This document shows, piece by piece, positions 46,991-61,557 of a stretch of DNA of 64,000 nucleotides. The stretch is from contig CM067081.1 of the NCBI GenBank assembly GCA_034008185.1, positions 107,703,265 through 107,767,264 on the forward strand, written 5' to 3'. The translations under genes and the position numbers were made by a program. This DNA comes from Gorsachius magnificus (lineage: Eukaryota > Chordata > Aves > Pelecaniformes > Ardeidae). Each line of letters opens with the position of its first letter. Positions within the stretch are counted from its first letter, which is position 1. The notes beneath the pieces are model-generated. The model was given only the letters and a program-made list of their open reading frames with translations. It did no database searches and was not told the DNA's origin.

Positions 46991-49900
46991 TTCCTTTCAG
47001 TACTTAAGTGCAAGTACACAGAAAAAAATCTAAGCACTAGAAAAGTTAAATAGAAGTTATGTTATTGACTTCAGAGAACCAAGTATATATATATCCATTT
47101 GGAAGGCACATCATCTTTCCTTCAAGTCATCTGGGAAAGAAGTGCAAGTATGAATATTCACAGATACTCAGAAGGAGGTGGTGATTGATTTTATGGATTT
47201 GTGAAATATGATTGGGTTTAAATACGTAATTCCAACAGCCCTTACATACAGATTTAAAGATTCTGCTGAAACATTGAGTCTCAAGCTCTCTACATTGCCA
47301 GTGGTTAAAACACAAGGAAATTCTGCTGTATTAAAATACATCCAGTTATACACGAGTTACATATACATAGATACAGCTTCATTCTCCAGACCTCTCTTCT
47401 TTTTATAGTCTCCTTCTTGTTCTTCCACTATTCTCTTCCAAGACTTTGAGACCTGACTTTAAATAAATTATGCTGCTGTTTATACAGCTAATCCAATTTG
47501 CAGCAACAGATAACCTCTTATGTGTACAAACAATGCAGGGAACACACAAATTTTGCCCCTCTAATTACTCTGTTCTCTCATTCGTGCTAGGGGATCAGGG
47601 AATGTGTGTTCCAATCAGCATTTCAGAGCCCTCCTCATTTTTACCATGTGGATTGAAGCATCTACATGGGTTTTACCAGCATTTGGCACCCTGTAAAATG
47701 CTCACTCAAAATGCTCCCATAGCATAAAAAAATAGGCTATAATTTTACTTAACACATGATTGAATTGATATCATTATTTTGATATTTCTGTGTTTGAAAC
47801 TAGTATTACCAGTAATTAATGTAGCATTTTTGTACTAGTATTTCAATGTGTTTGAGGATCATACAAAGATAGCATGTAACACCATCCCACTTCTATTTAA
47901 AAGGAAACAAAACTCAGGAAGACAAAAGTAAGTCCACTTTGATTCCAAAAATAGATACAAAACCCTAACACTACAGATATCTACTCTGGCAATTTTAGTA
48001 AATGGAGTTTGTTAGAAAGGAGAAAAAACCTTGGTCAGACTCTGAGCCTATCAACACTGACAGCATCTTTCTCACCCAATTTCATCTACTTGAAGTGTTA
48101 CCAGTCCAACGTTCACAACCAGCCCTGAAGACCACAACGGCCTGTTTGGCCATGGAAAGAAAACAATTTGGTTATTCACTTTCCTTCTTCAAAGAGATAA
48201 ATGATGACAGCTATTATTTCAAAACTGCAAAAAAGTAACTTCTGATGCTGTGTCAGAATAGTGAGTGGGGAACATAAAAAACCCACATTTAAATACAGAT
48301 CTTATGGAAACTGGGGGGTGGGTTTTGGTTTTGTGATGGGGTTATGTTTGTTTTCCTTCCCCCCCGTGCCCCCACTTTCCCACCAAAAAGCACATTTTTA
48401 TTTTGTTTCCTTGTCTTCTTAAAAAGAAGAACCAACCATTCCACTTGCTAATCTGTAGATTTAAATAAGGATTTCTGGGGATACTCCTTAGGATCTTAAA
48501 GGAATACCAAATCATCACACCCTCCAAACACTCTAGACTCAGATGAAGCCCATTTAAGACAGAGCTGCTGGAATCAGCATGCGCACCCCTAAACAACAAC
48601 AGTGAAATCAGTTTACAATCACTGCATATTTTCACGTCAGTTTTGACTCCATATCTTATCATAAAATAAAAGCAGGGTGACTGATAAAAGACTGGAGTGA
48701 AATTAGGACAGATGGTTCAATTCTGGATTCACAATGGAGTTTCTGTCTGACCTTGATCACGTTTCTTTATGTTTCATTTCACATCAATAAAATGGGGAAT
48801 TTTAGCAAATTTTAGCAAAACCAAGGCAGTATTTCTGTTTCATAGACTATGACAGAACTAATGCAAAATCCAATATATTAAGTAAGGATTGCTGTCTAAG
48901 ATGCAACATTAACATCTCCCTTTTCTTTCTGGTGCCTGAATTAGTTGATTCAGAGTATACATTGGGCCATATTAGCATGTAAAACTCCTGAGGCACAAAT
49001 AAAGTTATTTGCATTAAATCACAAAGCTTCACAATGTGAGAACCCAGGTTTCTTGCCTGCTAGCAATGTTCTTACAAGAAAACTACAGTCCCTCATACTT
49101 CTTCATGAAATTGTTCTTCTCTGTTTAAATGGATATCTATTCTATTGTGTTGAAATTGTTGGTATTCAATCTATCAGGTCTAATCTCTGATTTTATCTGT
49201 ATGAAGAACAAAAATATACAGTTTAAGATAAGTAGTGACTTCAAAATTTGAAACACTTTTCAAGTATTACTGATTAAATAAAGCTGGGATTTCCCTTCTC
49301 ACTAGTAGCTCACGTCCTCTCAGTTATACCAGTTTGAATCTGGTACCAAACTGTCTTCCACAAGGATACTGTTTGACCCTTACTTCCGGAATATAAACCA
49401 TGTGGACACTCTCAGAACAATGTGCCACATTAAGTGCTCCTAATAAAGTTAGAATAGAAGACAGTGTGGCTTCCTAGAATTAATGGAATAACATAGTGTC
49501 TCCGAAAAGGTGGTTCAACTGTTAGGGTTCCACCCTAAAGACTTGAGAGACTGAATTGAGTTTATTGCTCTGTGTGACATGTCCTCTATTTAGGTCATAT
49601 ATGTACAGCTGTGGACCAAGATAGCTGTGCCTATGACATCTGCAGCAGAAACATGAGTAAGTATGATGCAGAGACACCTTAATTCAGCTTAAGTCTGGAG
49701 ACAATACACATGACAACATGATCACAGCCCATGGCAAATGAAACTATTTACTTGGAGTCAGTCCTCCTGCAGTTCTCCTGTTCCTGATAGGAGTGGGCAC
49801 TCTTTGCCACAAGGACGATGCTGTGCCATTTATATTTAGTGGTTTAAGTTTCCTTTAACTTGAGGATCTTTGCAGTGTCCTGCCTTTATCTTGCTGTGGG

Positions 49901-50046
49901 CATGTCAACACAATCTTTGGCAGGCAGATGCACGCACTGAGTTGGCCAGATGCAACCTAATGGCAATTTGTGCATCTGTAATTACCACAACACTACGCTA
50001 ATGTTAATAAGCCATAACGACAGTTAGTTCAAGCACTGCCACAGGA

Positions 50047-50244
50047 ATGGCAGTTGTAGCTTTTGATTTGGAGCTAGTTTGTCCTCGGTTAACTGGGAGC
50101 ACGCACGAGGAGAGTGTGCATCTGCCTAGAAGAGAACAAGTGGACATACCTGCTAACTTAATTCACTGCTTTTCCAATGGTGAGGCTGGAGGTGTTGTGA
50201 GGTTTAATACATTTCATACTGAGAATTCCTCAGTATGTTATTGA
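50047..50244 (+). other. 65-residue ORF in a conserved-looking segment
   Basis: The frame has protein-like composition ('VVAFDLELVCPRLTGS', 'REQVDIPANLIHCFSNGEAG') and is flanked by a CCACAG acceptor-like site (just before 50045) and an AATG-GTGAGG donor-like site near 50178. I recognise no domain. It may be an exon of an unseen plus-strand transcript, but an ordinary enhancer is as likely. Confidence 0.15.
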
Positions 50245-52809
50245 TACTGGGTGGCTTACACCTTCTGAAGACAAGTATACAAAAGTAGTTTCAGACTTCA
50301 TCAGTACTACTGAACAGATAATTATGGAAAACACATTATTTAGTAGAGAACTTTATAGAAAAAAGGAAGTAGTCTTCACTTCTCTGATCTGCTGAAACTA
50401 TTTCTGAAGTAAAAACCAGAAAGTCTCCATCCTCATTTACCCTTTAGCTTCTCTCTTCAGTCTAACAAAGATGCCATTTGTGTCGGTTATGATAACAGAT
50501 TTTGTTATGTGAATATCTATACACATAACACTGTATGGACAGACCATGTACTTTTAAAAAGGCAGGTACTGTTCTCTGATAACAAAAAAAGTGTTTTATT
50601 TGCTGCTTGTAGTTACCAGCAAATCACATACTTCATTTTTCAGTTGAATCAGCCCTTTTTATTGCCAGGTTGTAAACTGACCATCTGTATTACCAAATGT
50701 AAGAGGTTGGAATCATAAGTTTTACCACAGAAATATTTACCTCCCTAACATCATACCTCAAAAATTCAGTTTAGATAATGCAGAATGCAAGTGAATGGAA
50801 ACACTGCTAGAGAAGAGAAATTCTGCCAAACAGATGCAGGGCACAGCTCAGCGTTAATTCAACGAACCTGCGAAGGTTAACTGTTTTCATTCTCATTTTA
50901 CTTCTTGTAAGACAGCAGGACCCCAAAAATATTTTTATAATGTAAAGATTAAAAACCCAACAATTCTTTATGTGGCTAGGAACTAAGCCTTACACAATGA
51001 TATTTCATGAACAATTAAACTCAGACTGATAATACAAATGTTTGTTTTGTATAAACATGTTTACTATGAAAATTAGCTTTTGCTTCACTGTGCTTTTTTT
51101 TTCTAACTGCTTAAAGAAGTTTATATTATAATTTTTGCTGGTTTACTAGTTCTTTGTCATAGACATATGCAGCTATTTTTAGGATTGAATTTCAGAAAAA
51201 CCTCAGGTAACACAATTTTAAGATATTACTTTTTAAACTTATTTGTATGTTCCAGGTTTATTTTGCTTGAATTATCATATATTTGCAAATGTGGCTACAC
51301 TTGAAATGGAAATACGACCAGCAGAGCTATTCTAGGTTTTTACGAATCTAATGAACATTTGTGAGAATGCCTAGATTACCTCTTTTCAACATCTTTAAAA
51401 CCTCACGATAGCTGATTTGCAAGAGAAGTGATGTTTCTTAAGAGTCAACAGCTGCTAAAAAGAATAGAATCAGGTGTTAACAGAAAATGACACCACACAG
51501 CATGTCATGATTTCTACAAACATGTCTCTTAATAACATTCACTCTATTTCCAGGAAACAGTTCAATTGACCTTTGTTCAGTCTTCAGTGTTCTTATGACA
51601 AAAAACACAAGTCAGTGCTAAACACAAAAGGCTTCTCATGCAGAAGATACCTTTAAGTAAGGCTTGTCTTCCAGTCTTACGAATAAAATCTTTCAGAGCC
51701 ATTATGTGCAACTTTGTGTGATGCTTTAAAACACACCTGGACTATGAAAACAGAATTTTATTTTTTAGCAGCCCCCTCCCCCTCTCCCAAAAAAAAAAAA
51801 CACAAAGAAAAACAACAATGACCAAGGAAAGAAGTGTCTCTCAGGAAAACATGCACTTCAATAAATATTAGGTGTTCCTTCCTTCCTGATGCTTGAGTTT
51901 CCCCTTTTTTCCCCTGCCATTACAACACTTTTTTCCTGATCAAACATTCACAAATGTGGTTACTAAATTAATTATGCCATCTTCATAGGTAAAAATAGAA
52001 CAATCCGTTTCTGCAGTGATGTTCTATATGTTGGCAGATAGAAAAGTTACTTCTTTAATACCTGCAGGTCACATGGAATAAATTCAGTGTGGTTATGAAC
52101 AGAAAAAGGGTTTCTGCAGGTCTTATTTTCATTGACTTGAGTGTAAACAGAGGCTATCTAGAAACCTTTCAGGACTGTACTCAGTGGGCTTCATAGTCTG
52201 GAAAATAGTCACAGACACATTTAAGGTGCATTAAAGCAATAGTAACATTCACTAATCACAATAAAAAAAGTCAAGTTTGGTTTAGAATAGCTTCACATGA
52301 AAAGTCTCTCTCTTTCAATTTTTCAGTCCACTCAACGGCTACAGTTGTCTTCCCTGGTTTAAAATGGGCACAGAAGAACAGATATCAGAACCCCATCTAA
52401 CCGCAAAAGGACTTTTCTCTTGAAAAGGAATATTTCTTGGTTTTATTTAGTTGTGGTTGGTTGATTTTTTTTTTTTTTTTACATGAAATCCTGTGTAGCT
52501 AAAAATGCAAAATTCCTGATTCATAGAAAAGTGTGTTTCTTTTCATCAACATTTTTCCAGGAAACAATAGTTTACCCAGCCAAATCTGCTCTTTATATGT
52601 AGTAGCTAAAGTTCTCATTTGTGTACCTAGGAAAAAAAAAAAAGGTTATCAGAATGTGGCATGTAAAGGGCTGCACAGAATGAAGCAAGTGATCCCTGAG
52701 GTTTTAGAACATACCTGGGAATATTTTTATTTATACTAATGTTTGCAAATGATACAGAACAGTGAATTTAAGGTCAAAATTCATTTTTAAATGAACAGCA
52801 TATAAGCAA

Positions 52810-52847
52810 ATCATGCACTCAGAACTGTATCACGCACTCAGAACTGA
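52810..52847. repeat. Tandem duplication, two 19-bp units
   Basis: atcatgcactcagaactgt is followed by atcacgcactcagaactga, with two differences. A small local duplication. Confidence 0.75.
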
Positions 52848-53650
52848 AACCCACTGTCATGACATTAAGCCAATATCTGTACATTTACTTCTAAGAATGG
52901 TAAAATCAGAATAATTTTACCATGAGTTTAGAAGAACCATATAGAAAATATCACTTATAAGACCGTTCTCAAACCCAGCAATGTAAATTCTGTATTGTAA
53001 GCCAGCTTTATAAACCAAAGACATTCACAGAAATGTAACACAAAAGCGCTGGGGAGGATTATTTCAACTAAATGCTAAGAGCTGTTAAACCAAATGCATG
53101 GAACTGCCATAAACTGGCACAAATCCATTTAACATCTGATCACTCAGACAGTATGCTTACAGACCTACAGGCATGACCTGAATACTGAACATCTAAGGAA
53201 CAATTTTGACCAGTGTCACAAAGCCACAGACCAAAACAAACAAAATTGAATAATGAATTTTTTACTGAATGGTAAACTCTCCAACACAGCTATGACCCAG
53301 CCTGCAACAACTAAGTGACTGCAATGATTAATTGCACAAAGCTCAACTTTCTCATATGTTCCCAGACGGAGAAAATTAAATTGGTAGCTTACAGTACTTA
53401 CAATATATCTTTGGTTTTATTATTAAAAAAACAGAGGAGAAATATCCTTTTTATCTCACGTACTATCTTGAATAGAAGCTGTCACACCAGAACATCCCTT
53501 TAGTTCTTAGCTCTTCTGTGCTGTTGGATTAGCCCCACACTTTTTCCAGCACTACTTTATAAACATGCCCACTACTTAAAGTTAGAGTTTGATTTTCTAT
53601 TCTTTACTAAATCAAAATTCTCACATACTCACATGGGAGTTATACAACTC

Positions 53651-53690
53651 CTGAAAGCTTCAATCAGACCCTGAAAGCTGCAATCAGTAC
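53651..53690. repeat. Tandem duplication, two 20-bp units
   Basis: ctgaaagcttcaatcagacc is followed by ctgaaagctgcaatcagtac, with three differences. Confidence 0.75.
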
Positions 53691-56600
53691 AACCCCCGAA
53701 ACAGTACTCTTGGCACACAAGTCTCCCATCGACTTCAGTGGGAGTTCCATGGCTCCAGGGTGTGCACAGTTCTGTCAGCAGAACTCATCTCGCATAACAC
53801 GATTTTCTTAAAATAAACTATACAGGCTAGAGATAGATGTAGCATTCATGTTATACCACAGACAGCCTTCATTGGAAAAAGTCAGCATTTGTTTTTTCAT
53901 AAATCTAAAGTTAGGGAATTATTCCCCAACACAGAAAGCACAGGAGTACGTGAATTATTGCATTATTTACCACTGATGGCAATGCCCAGGTGGATATAAT
54001 TCATGTTGAATTTCAAATCCAGATAAGATTTACAAAGTTAGAATTCAGGAACAAAGAGTAAACAGAAAGCAACAAAAGCAAACCTTCTATCGTGTACTAT
54101 GGATGTCTGATACAAAAATCATTCAGGTGATTAGCAAAACCACAATGTTTCAATGCTGTGCAATTTAATCTTTGTGTTTCTCTATTATTGTTATATATGC
54201 AAATAAATCATTTAAGACCGCATTTTCTAAGAACAGTTTTCTTCCACTTTCAAAGAGATGTAGGCAAGTGAGAAAAAAAATCCAGACATTAAAATAATGG
54301 AAAAAAGGGGTTTGGCACCCAAGCATCTGATTATTTGAAGTTCTCCCAGAAAGAACTGTAGATAGCAATTTTTTTTTATTTTTTTAAACATACAGACAAC
54401 ATCTAGTGACACCAGCACAATTTACAACAGGTAACTTAAGAAACTCCGCAATTCTTACTGCATTAAGAAGTAATATCTGCTATGTAGCACCTATTAATGG
54501 ATGAGAAACACCAGATAATTATATTTTCCAGAAAGTATCATTCAGCAATTTGAAAATTATTTTTCCTCTATGTCTTGAGAACCTTTTTATGAAGAATGTC
54601 TTAGAAGCACATCATTTGAAGGGATCTCCTGGGACATTCCAGGGACCCATTAAGTGTTATCCTTTCATGAATTAATAGAGAACCATTTTAAGAATAACCA
54701 TACTTCTTCCCTCTCACTCTTATAATGCTCCAGAGTCACTGCTTTTTTTGGCCAGAAATTAATTTTCATCCTGAAGGGTTTTTTGTAACCAGTTTATATG
54801 CATTCACTCATATATCACGCTTTCCTTTCAAGTACCTCTGTACTCTGTGTGTTCATCCCTGGGAGTTGTCTTCCTAGCATTCAAATCTCTCTCAGCATTC
54901 ATTTTACCAGGGTAACTGCTCAAAGACTTTTAGCCTCCACCCCCTTGTCAGGCAGAACTCGCAACAGTAATTACAGTGCCAAAGAGGTACTTACAAACGA
55001 GGAGGTTTTTTACAATCGGCCTATGCAGATCAGCTTAAAATTCAAGTACTTCACATTAACATTTGTTAAATTAAGATAACCATTACCAAAGGCTAGGAAA
55101 ATTAAAAAAAACTAAAAAAAGTAGGAAACACCAAACCAAACAAAAAATATTATTAAATCACTGGAAAGTCCATGAATATAATGTAGTTCTGAGCCCATCA
55201 AAGAGATGGGCAGCTTCTCTGTGATACATACAATCATTAATGTCATGGAAGAGTTGAGCAAGGAATTAGTATTACTCCATTACTTACAACAGAGCAACTA
55301 AGAGACTGAAAGTTATTTTTTTCAGGCTTCTTTCAGCATTTTTCCCTTGTTTAAGCTGTTGACACAGTGTACCAAGTAGATCAAAGTATCGACAGGTTTA
55401 AGAACAAATTCATGCAACAAAGACATGCCAAGATTATTAAGGAAGATCACATAGATATAACCTGACATATCCCTGAATGTTGTAGGGTGCACTAACAGAA
55501 GTATCATGCTATTCTTGTTCTGTGCTTACCCTGTTCCTTTTCAGCTCTCGCCTTGAGGCTCTGTCAGATTGAGGTCACTGAAGTACATCGATCCTTGTTC
55601 TGATCCAGTAAGCACGTTCGTTTATGAGTATGGGATTCTCAAGAACTTTAAAAACAATGCTATAGTATGCTATTCCTATTAACTGAGCTTCAGTACATTT
55701 ACCACATCCCCCTTTTCTACTCTCTCCCCCAAACCTTTATCTTTAGTTTACTTTGCTTAGACTAATTAACATAATGACATAACAACATTGCTGTTCTGAC
55801 TACGTCTTTCCTGTTATAATAAAGACGAAAATTCATTTTGTGTGACCAGTTCAGAAAACTATGCATAGTAAGAGACAGAATCACCTCTCCCTGTTTACGC
55901 CTACCTGCAACACATACCACAAGAATTTCCATACGCTGCTCTATGTCTCTTTCTTTTTAAACACTTCATTATTTCAAGCATAGACCTGACCACATACAAG
56001 CCAAATTCAGCTGTAGTACAAAGGTCTACAAAGTTAACGTGTTTGAAATTGCTTGCAGCTTGACTTGGTGCAATGTGGTTTAGTAGCAAGAAAATTAATG
56101 GCAATGATTTTGGTTTTAAACTGAATTCCTAGTATGCTCCAAATGGCACCTCTTGGGCAAAGTGATAAGGACAGCAACTTCTTGTATGAATTTCGTATAT
56201 GAATTCCAAGTATGAATTTCAGCTCATAGCCAGTCAAACAACTAGTATTCTTACTTATGCTACAACTGCAATGTAAATAATCAGTTTAATATTAGCTAAC
56301 TGGAAAGGTCATTTTGAAAAGGGAATTTTCATTCATATCCTAAAGAGTTATTCATATGCTACTGGTATATTACATATTACTTTGGATTTTGTTGAACTAT
56401 ATAGTTATTAATTAACCTTTGCCTGCTGTTTAGCAATACTACTCAGGTAATTAGAACACTAAATAAAAAAGTGTACCCTTCTAAAGCCACAATAAAAAAT
56501 TAGGTAGGAAGAAAAATATAACTGGGCAAAGAGAAAAAGAGCCACTTTACTCCCCTCTCTTCCTTATTTTTTCTGGAAAAGAGCCACAGCCTCTTAAATA

Positions 56601-59600
56601 AACAAATTAACGTGTCAATGTTTTATGACTTTTACGGAAAGGCAGTTCTTGAAGGAACTTGTATCATACTTGGATAAGAGGAAGTTTATTTCAGTAATGA
56701 TAGACAGGACCAGTGAAGAAGCCGACTAAACTCCCATAGTACTTAATGTTGCTATCCAAGTTTATCTGGATGTTGCCCATCCACAAACTGGCTATTTCAG
56801 GTAAGATTATACTTAGATCATGGAAACTGGTGGCAAATGACAGCCTTGGTTAGTAGATCTCCAGGCTCAAAATTATTTGTTCAATCGGGTTTTTAAAAGA
56901 TCTCTCCATCCTATTTGCAATGCTCCTTGTGTATTATATGAAAAGAAAGATTAAATCAATCAGCTGTTTTTTATAAAAAGATCAAAAAAAGGTAAAAGGT
57001 GTTTGGTTTGTTTTTTTAAACAGCAGTAGCATTGTTAAATAAGCAAAAACCATGTAATGAATTTTTAGTTGACACATTTCACTTACCTCCTTCAAAAATT
57101 AACTCATTTGAGACATTAAAATAATTGCTTTTAAAGAACCCATCTAGTTTGTGTTTGCATGAGAAACAAACTTAAGGAAATTGAAATCCTCCTAGAATAG
57201 TTTGGCCACAGTGTTCATAGTCATCTTCATATTTAATAATTGTTATAAATATCTCATTCTGCAGTAGATCTGACTTTATCTTTTTAGTTCAAACCACTAC
57301 TCCTGTGTCATGTCATTAATGATCTAGCTTTTGATGCATGGATGCAAGGAGAAAAATTTTCTGTTAATCAGAATTTCCTAAATCATAACAGCAGCACAAA
57401 TGGATAGTATTGTCCCATCTCATGCTATTTCAAAAATGAAAGCTGTTTGCCTCCTGGCATTTCAAGAACTGTTAAACATACACCACAGCTCCAAAACCCA
57501 CTGAAGTCAACAGACTCCTGCTTAGTGTGACAGCCTTTGGATTAGTGCAACCAACAGTGCTTCCATGGAGCTACTCAAATGCAGGTTATTCAAAGGCTTA
57601 GAGGTCTTATTAAACAAGGTTTTCTAAAAAGTAGACTTGTGTATGCACTTGTATTCTTCTTTTCCTTTACACATCATTTTTAAGTCACTTTTAAATGGAT
57701 TTTTTCCCAGTACAAAAAGATTTTAGTGTCATAAACTGTTGCCACAAATAGCTGTAGCCAAATAAATGACTCTCCATGCTAATGTTCTTTTTTATTCCTC
57801 CCTTTTATTCTTTTCATTCAGTAAACTAAGAGGTAGATTCTGAGCTTGTCTACAGCAAAGCAAATCAGAAAATATCTTCTCCAATTAATGATGTCATCAG
57901 TCAAACAATAACTAATACAAAGATTCAGCCATATAACAAAAAGAAGCTTGGTACCTTTATTTCTGATGATACCCTGTTCAAGATCTTATAGCATAACACG
58001 AGACATCTGAAGAGTATCTTGTTATTTTAAAATAATTCATTTTCCTGATACCTTTAAAAATATCCAAAGCCACACAAACACAGTATTATGAGAAACTGAG
58101 CTACAAAAGCAATAAAAAGATTTTGTGAAAGAATGCAGTATTATGTTACTGAAGCTTAAATATACTAAGGGCGGGGGAAGGGATGGGACATAATTACAAA
58201 TTAGGTCATGATTAATTTATTAGGTCAAAACAAAAAGTGGTAAGATATAAGGTTAGATACCAACAGGCTTGGATCTAGTCTGTCAGATTCCAGTGACCCA
58301 TCAGATTTGAATATATCAGGATATCCATAAGTTTTCTCTCACATTTCTGAATTTCAAGGACATCAAAAATAAAATTCAAACAACCTGTGACACATAAAAC
58401 CTCAGGATACATTTCATCAAGTATATTGCCCTTGTTTTATAAAACAAATATATGTGCTAAAAAACAACCAAACAAAAAGAAGCAAATAAAACATCTGGCA
58501 TGATTAGTTGGCATAAACCATTTAAAATATGAATACCAGATTCTTCATCTGGGTAATAACTGGAGAAGTCTATATCCTACTCTTTCAATAATGGATTTTC
58601 AACTCACAGTCACAAATTACAGTACAGTTAAAAACACGTGTTTACCAAAATGACATATTAACTTCAATCAATTGTGCTGAAATTACATGGCTCGTGCTGA
58701 ATGTAACTGGGGGATTACTGGAGTAAGTTGGAAGAAAATCAGTAAGTAAACATGAATCTCTTGGGAAAGGCGCCTCAAAGAAAAGGTCAGTGGAAGGGCA
58801 AACAAATACAGTATTTGTTCTCAAAATACGTGCTGGAAAAGGCGGCCATGAAAGGCAAATCATACATAAATTGGTCATAACACTCCAATAACATTCCCAT
58901 AGAGAAAAATAATTAGTTATCTAAATACATACATACATGAACTGCGCTGTAAGAGAAAAAAAAGTCAAAGTCAATGATGCTATTCAACCTCTTAGAAAAT
59001 ACTTTAAAGCTTTATCTCTATGTCTCTATCCTTCATACATTTCATGATTTAGGGCCACTGCAAATGATAAAAATATCTTGAACTCCATTTTGTATAGGAG
59101 TGCATGAAACAAAACTCTGCATATTTCTCAACCATCCATTCTTAAGTCAATCTTTTATAACACCTCATCAGTCAAGGTTTATTTTCAGGAAGACATTTTG
59201 ATTCTCATCTTCACCTGAAGAGAAGCTACATAGGCTAAAACAGCAAATCCAACACTATTTTTTGTCTGGATTTTTTCTTTTTTTGGAAGAGTAAAAAAGG
59301 GAAGAGAAGGTAGTAGATGTATTTTAATCTTAATGCAGTTGTATAAATCATCTGGTAGCAGAAAACAATGGTTAGGCAAAGTCTCAGGATATGTATCGGA
59401 TTCTGGTATACAACTGGAGTAAAATATTAGTTCCATTTAATCCAGTAGACAAACTCCTCAATTTCAAAATTCCAAGTTTCATGGATTCCCTACATAAAAA
59501 GCAGGAAGAAGCAGGATTCTAGAAAGTGACTGCGCCATAGTGAATAAGATGCACATGCTGGCTCCTCTTTGGGGGGATGTTCCTTATTAACAAACAGTCC

Positions 59601-60564
59601 CTTATAAGCCCTCGTAAAGAGAAACTCTTCAGAAAAAAACAAAAACAAACTCAATATCAAAGCAGTCAAAGGAGGAAACTTAAAGCACAATGACTGAACA
59701 AGTACTCACTCCTATGAATCTTCTGGATGAATATGAAATAGATTAAATTCTACAAGCAAAACATTTTCTACTGCAACTTACCAAAAATTTTCTAACCTAA
59801 AGAAATTTCTATTATGCAAAGTGATAAAAGAAATAGGATTTTTGCTATCTGTGAAGATGTCCATTTCACCCACTTTAAGTTGGTGTCTCTAGACACCGGT
59901 AAAAAACAATTAAGCCTCCCCTTCTGAGTGTTGCATCACTACATAGGTTAAAAAGCAGATTTACAGAGTGGAGTAGGCTGTTTTGTTGGTCTGAGTGTTT
60001 GGGGTTTTTTTTGTTTGTTTTTTTTTTTTCTTTTTTATTTAAGCAAAGCTAATTAAATTTGGGCCTTTCACTCTGGATGAATTGTCTGGACAGCTTTGAA
60101 AGGTTAAGAAAAAAATCCTTTTGTTTTAGCATAATAACATTGCCAGTTAAACTCCTCCCTTGTGTTGAAATTAGGAGAGGGAATATTTGGCCCTGGTAGA
60201 TAATGACGACATTCATAAGCTCTTAACTTAAGGGGCTGGGGGAGGGTGTTGCTGTTTGCTACTTGTTTGCAAACCGCTCTGGTTTTCTGAAATGGAACAA
60301 ATACATCACAGTTCCCTCTCCCCAGTCTTAAACACCAGCACTTCCCAAAGAAAAAGCTTCAGTCATTCTTTATAAAAAGTCTACGGCAGCTGTATTGTTA
60401 GAAATATAAATCCTCAGCCTATGACTTCCAATGTTTCCAAAGCAAATGATCCAAATCTAGTTACTGGGTTTTTCTTAACCATCCACACTCTTTTCTATCT
60501 CTACTTTAACATAAAAAAAAAAGTCATAATCATCATTTAATACTCAGATAACACTCATTTTCTT

Positions 60565-60608
60565 AAAAACAAACAAACCAACCAACCAACCCTCACAAAC
60601 ACCACAAC
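60565..60608. repeat. AAAC/AACC low-complexity block
   Basis: AAACAAACAAACCAACCAAC pattern, leading into ACAAACACCACAACC. Confidence 0.75.
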
Positions 60609-61557
60609 CTTAAGTCAATGATGTAAGTGTTCCCCACCACTGCATTCCCAAAAGAAGATAAATCCCAAGAGTTTTTGGAACAGCCTCTCAAATGATTTTA
60701 ATCACTTCAAGAAATTCTCAAGATTACTTCAAGTAGGTGTCAAAAAAATAAAAAATGCACAATAAACCACTCACCATGATGATATTTATTAAAATAAAAT
60801 AATAAAAAAACACCGTAGGATTTTCTTCTCCCCTAGCAATCTAAATGGGAGTATTTTCCATATGCAGATGTTTTCCCACTCCTATTTACTATCCCCTGCT
60901 GTGGATTGAGGTTGCATGTTCCTGCTATTTCTACAGCCAGTTCAAAAATCTTACTCTCCCCTACCACCAATACAATTAATGTCCTTTATTAAAAAAAAAA
61001 GCTGTTTTTTTTATATTAAGACTAATAACTTACTCTCAATATTAGATTTATTCAGCTTTCCTCCTCTTTTTTTCCATCTCTGCCTCATATCCATCCCCTA
61101 TAATTTTTAAAATTCTGCTTAATAGCATCTAGAATTTCACTCCATTATTTATCTTCTGACATTTGTGATAGTAAGATACCAAAACTATGTAATCCTCCTA
61201 CGCTGCAGTAATCACACTTCACAAACTAGCTTTCTACCGTTCCCCCGTCAGAGGAACCACAGACCGTATCTCTGTGCACATTACACCTAGGTCGATGAAG
61301 GAAGCTTCCCCCTTCTCCTCCTTTGCCACCCCAGTGCTGGCTATGCTGAAAAGCCTCCGAATCCCGCTGCTCATCGGGAGACCTCCCGGAGCTCATCCCG
61401 AGGTGGCAGAAGCACAGAAGCATTTCTACCTAAATTGAGAGCATCTGGTGTCTCTCTGCTACTAATCACCGACAGAAAACGTCTGTATGGCATGAGGTTT
61501 AGCGATAAATGCCTCGAAGGAGACCTGCAGAGCTGCAGTCTTAATACCTCAAGGCAT

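Larger units (their letters stand above)
44700..61557. other. 17 kb repeat-poor stretch, probably intronic
   Basis: No CR1 or LTR recognised, apart from possible traces of an ancient repeat near 53735 and 57495. Simple repeats, two 19-20-bp tandem duplications, a GC-rich patch (46855-46990) and a conserved-looking segment (49900-50245) are the only structures. If the first and terminal exon candidates are one gene, this is its intron space and may hide small exons. Confidence 0.4.

Noticed and set aside
58642..58878. 78-residue minus-strand ORF with plausible composition
   Set aside because: The opposite strand reads equally protein-like, and no acceptor or donor pair fits an exon.
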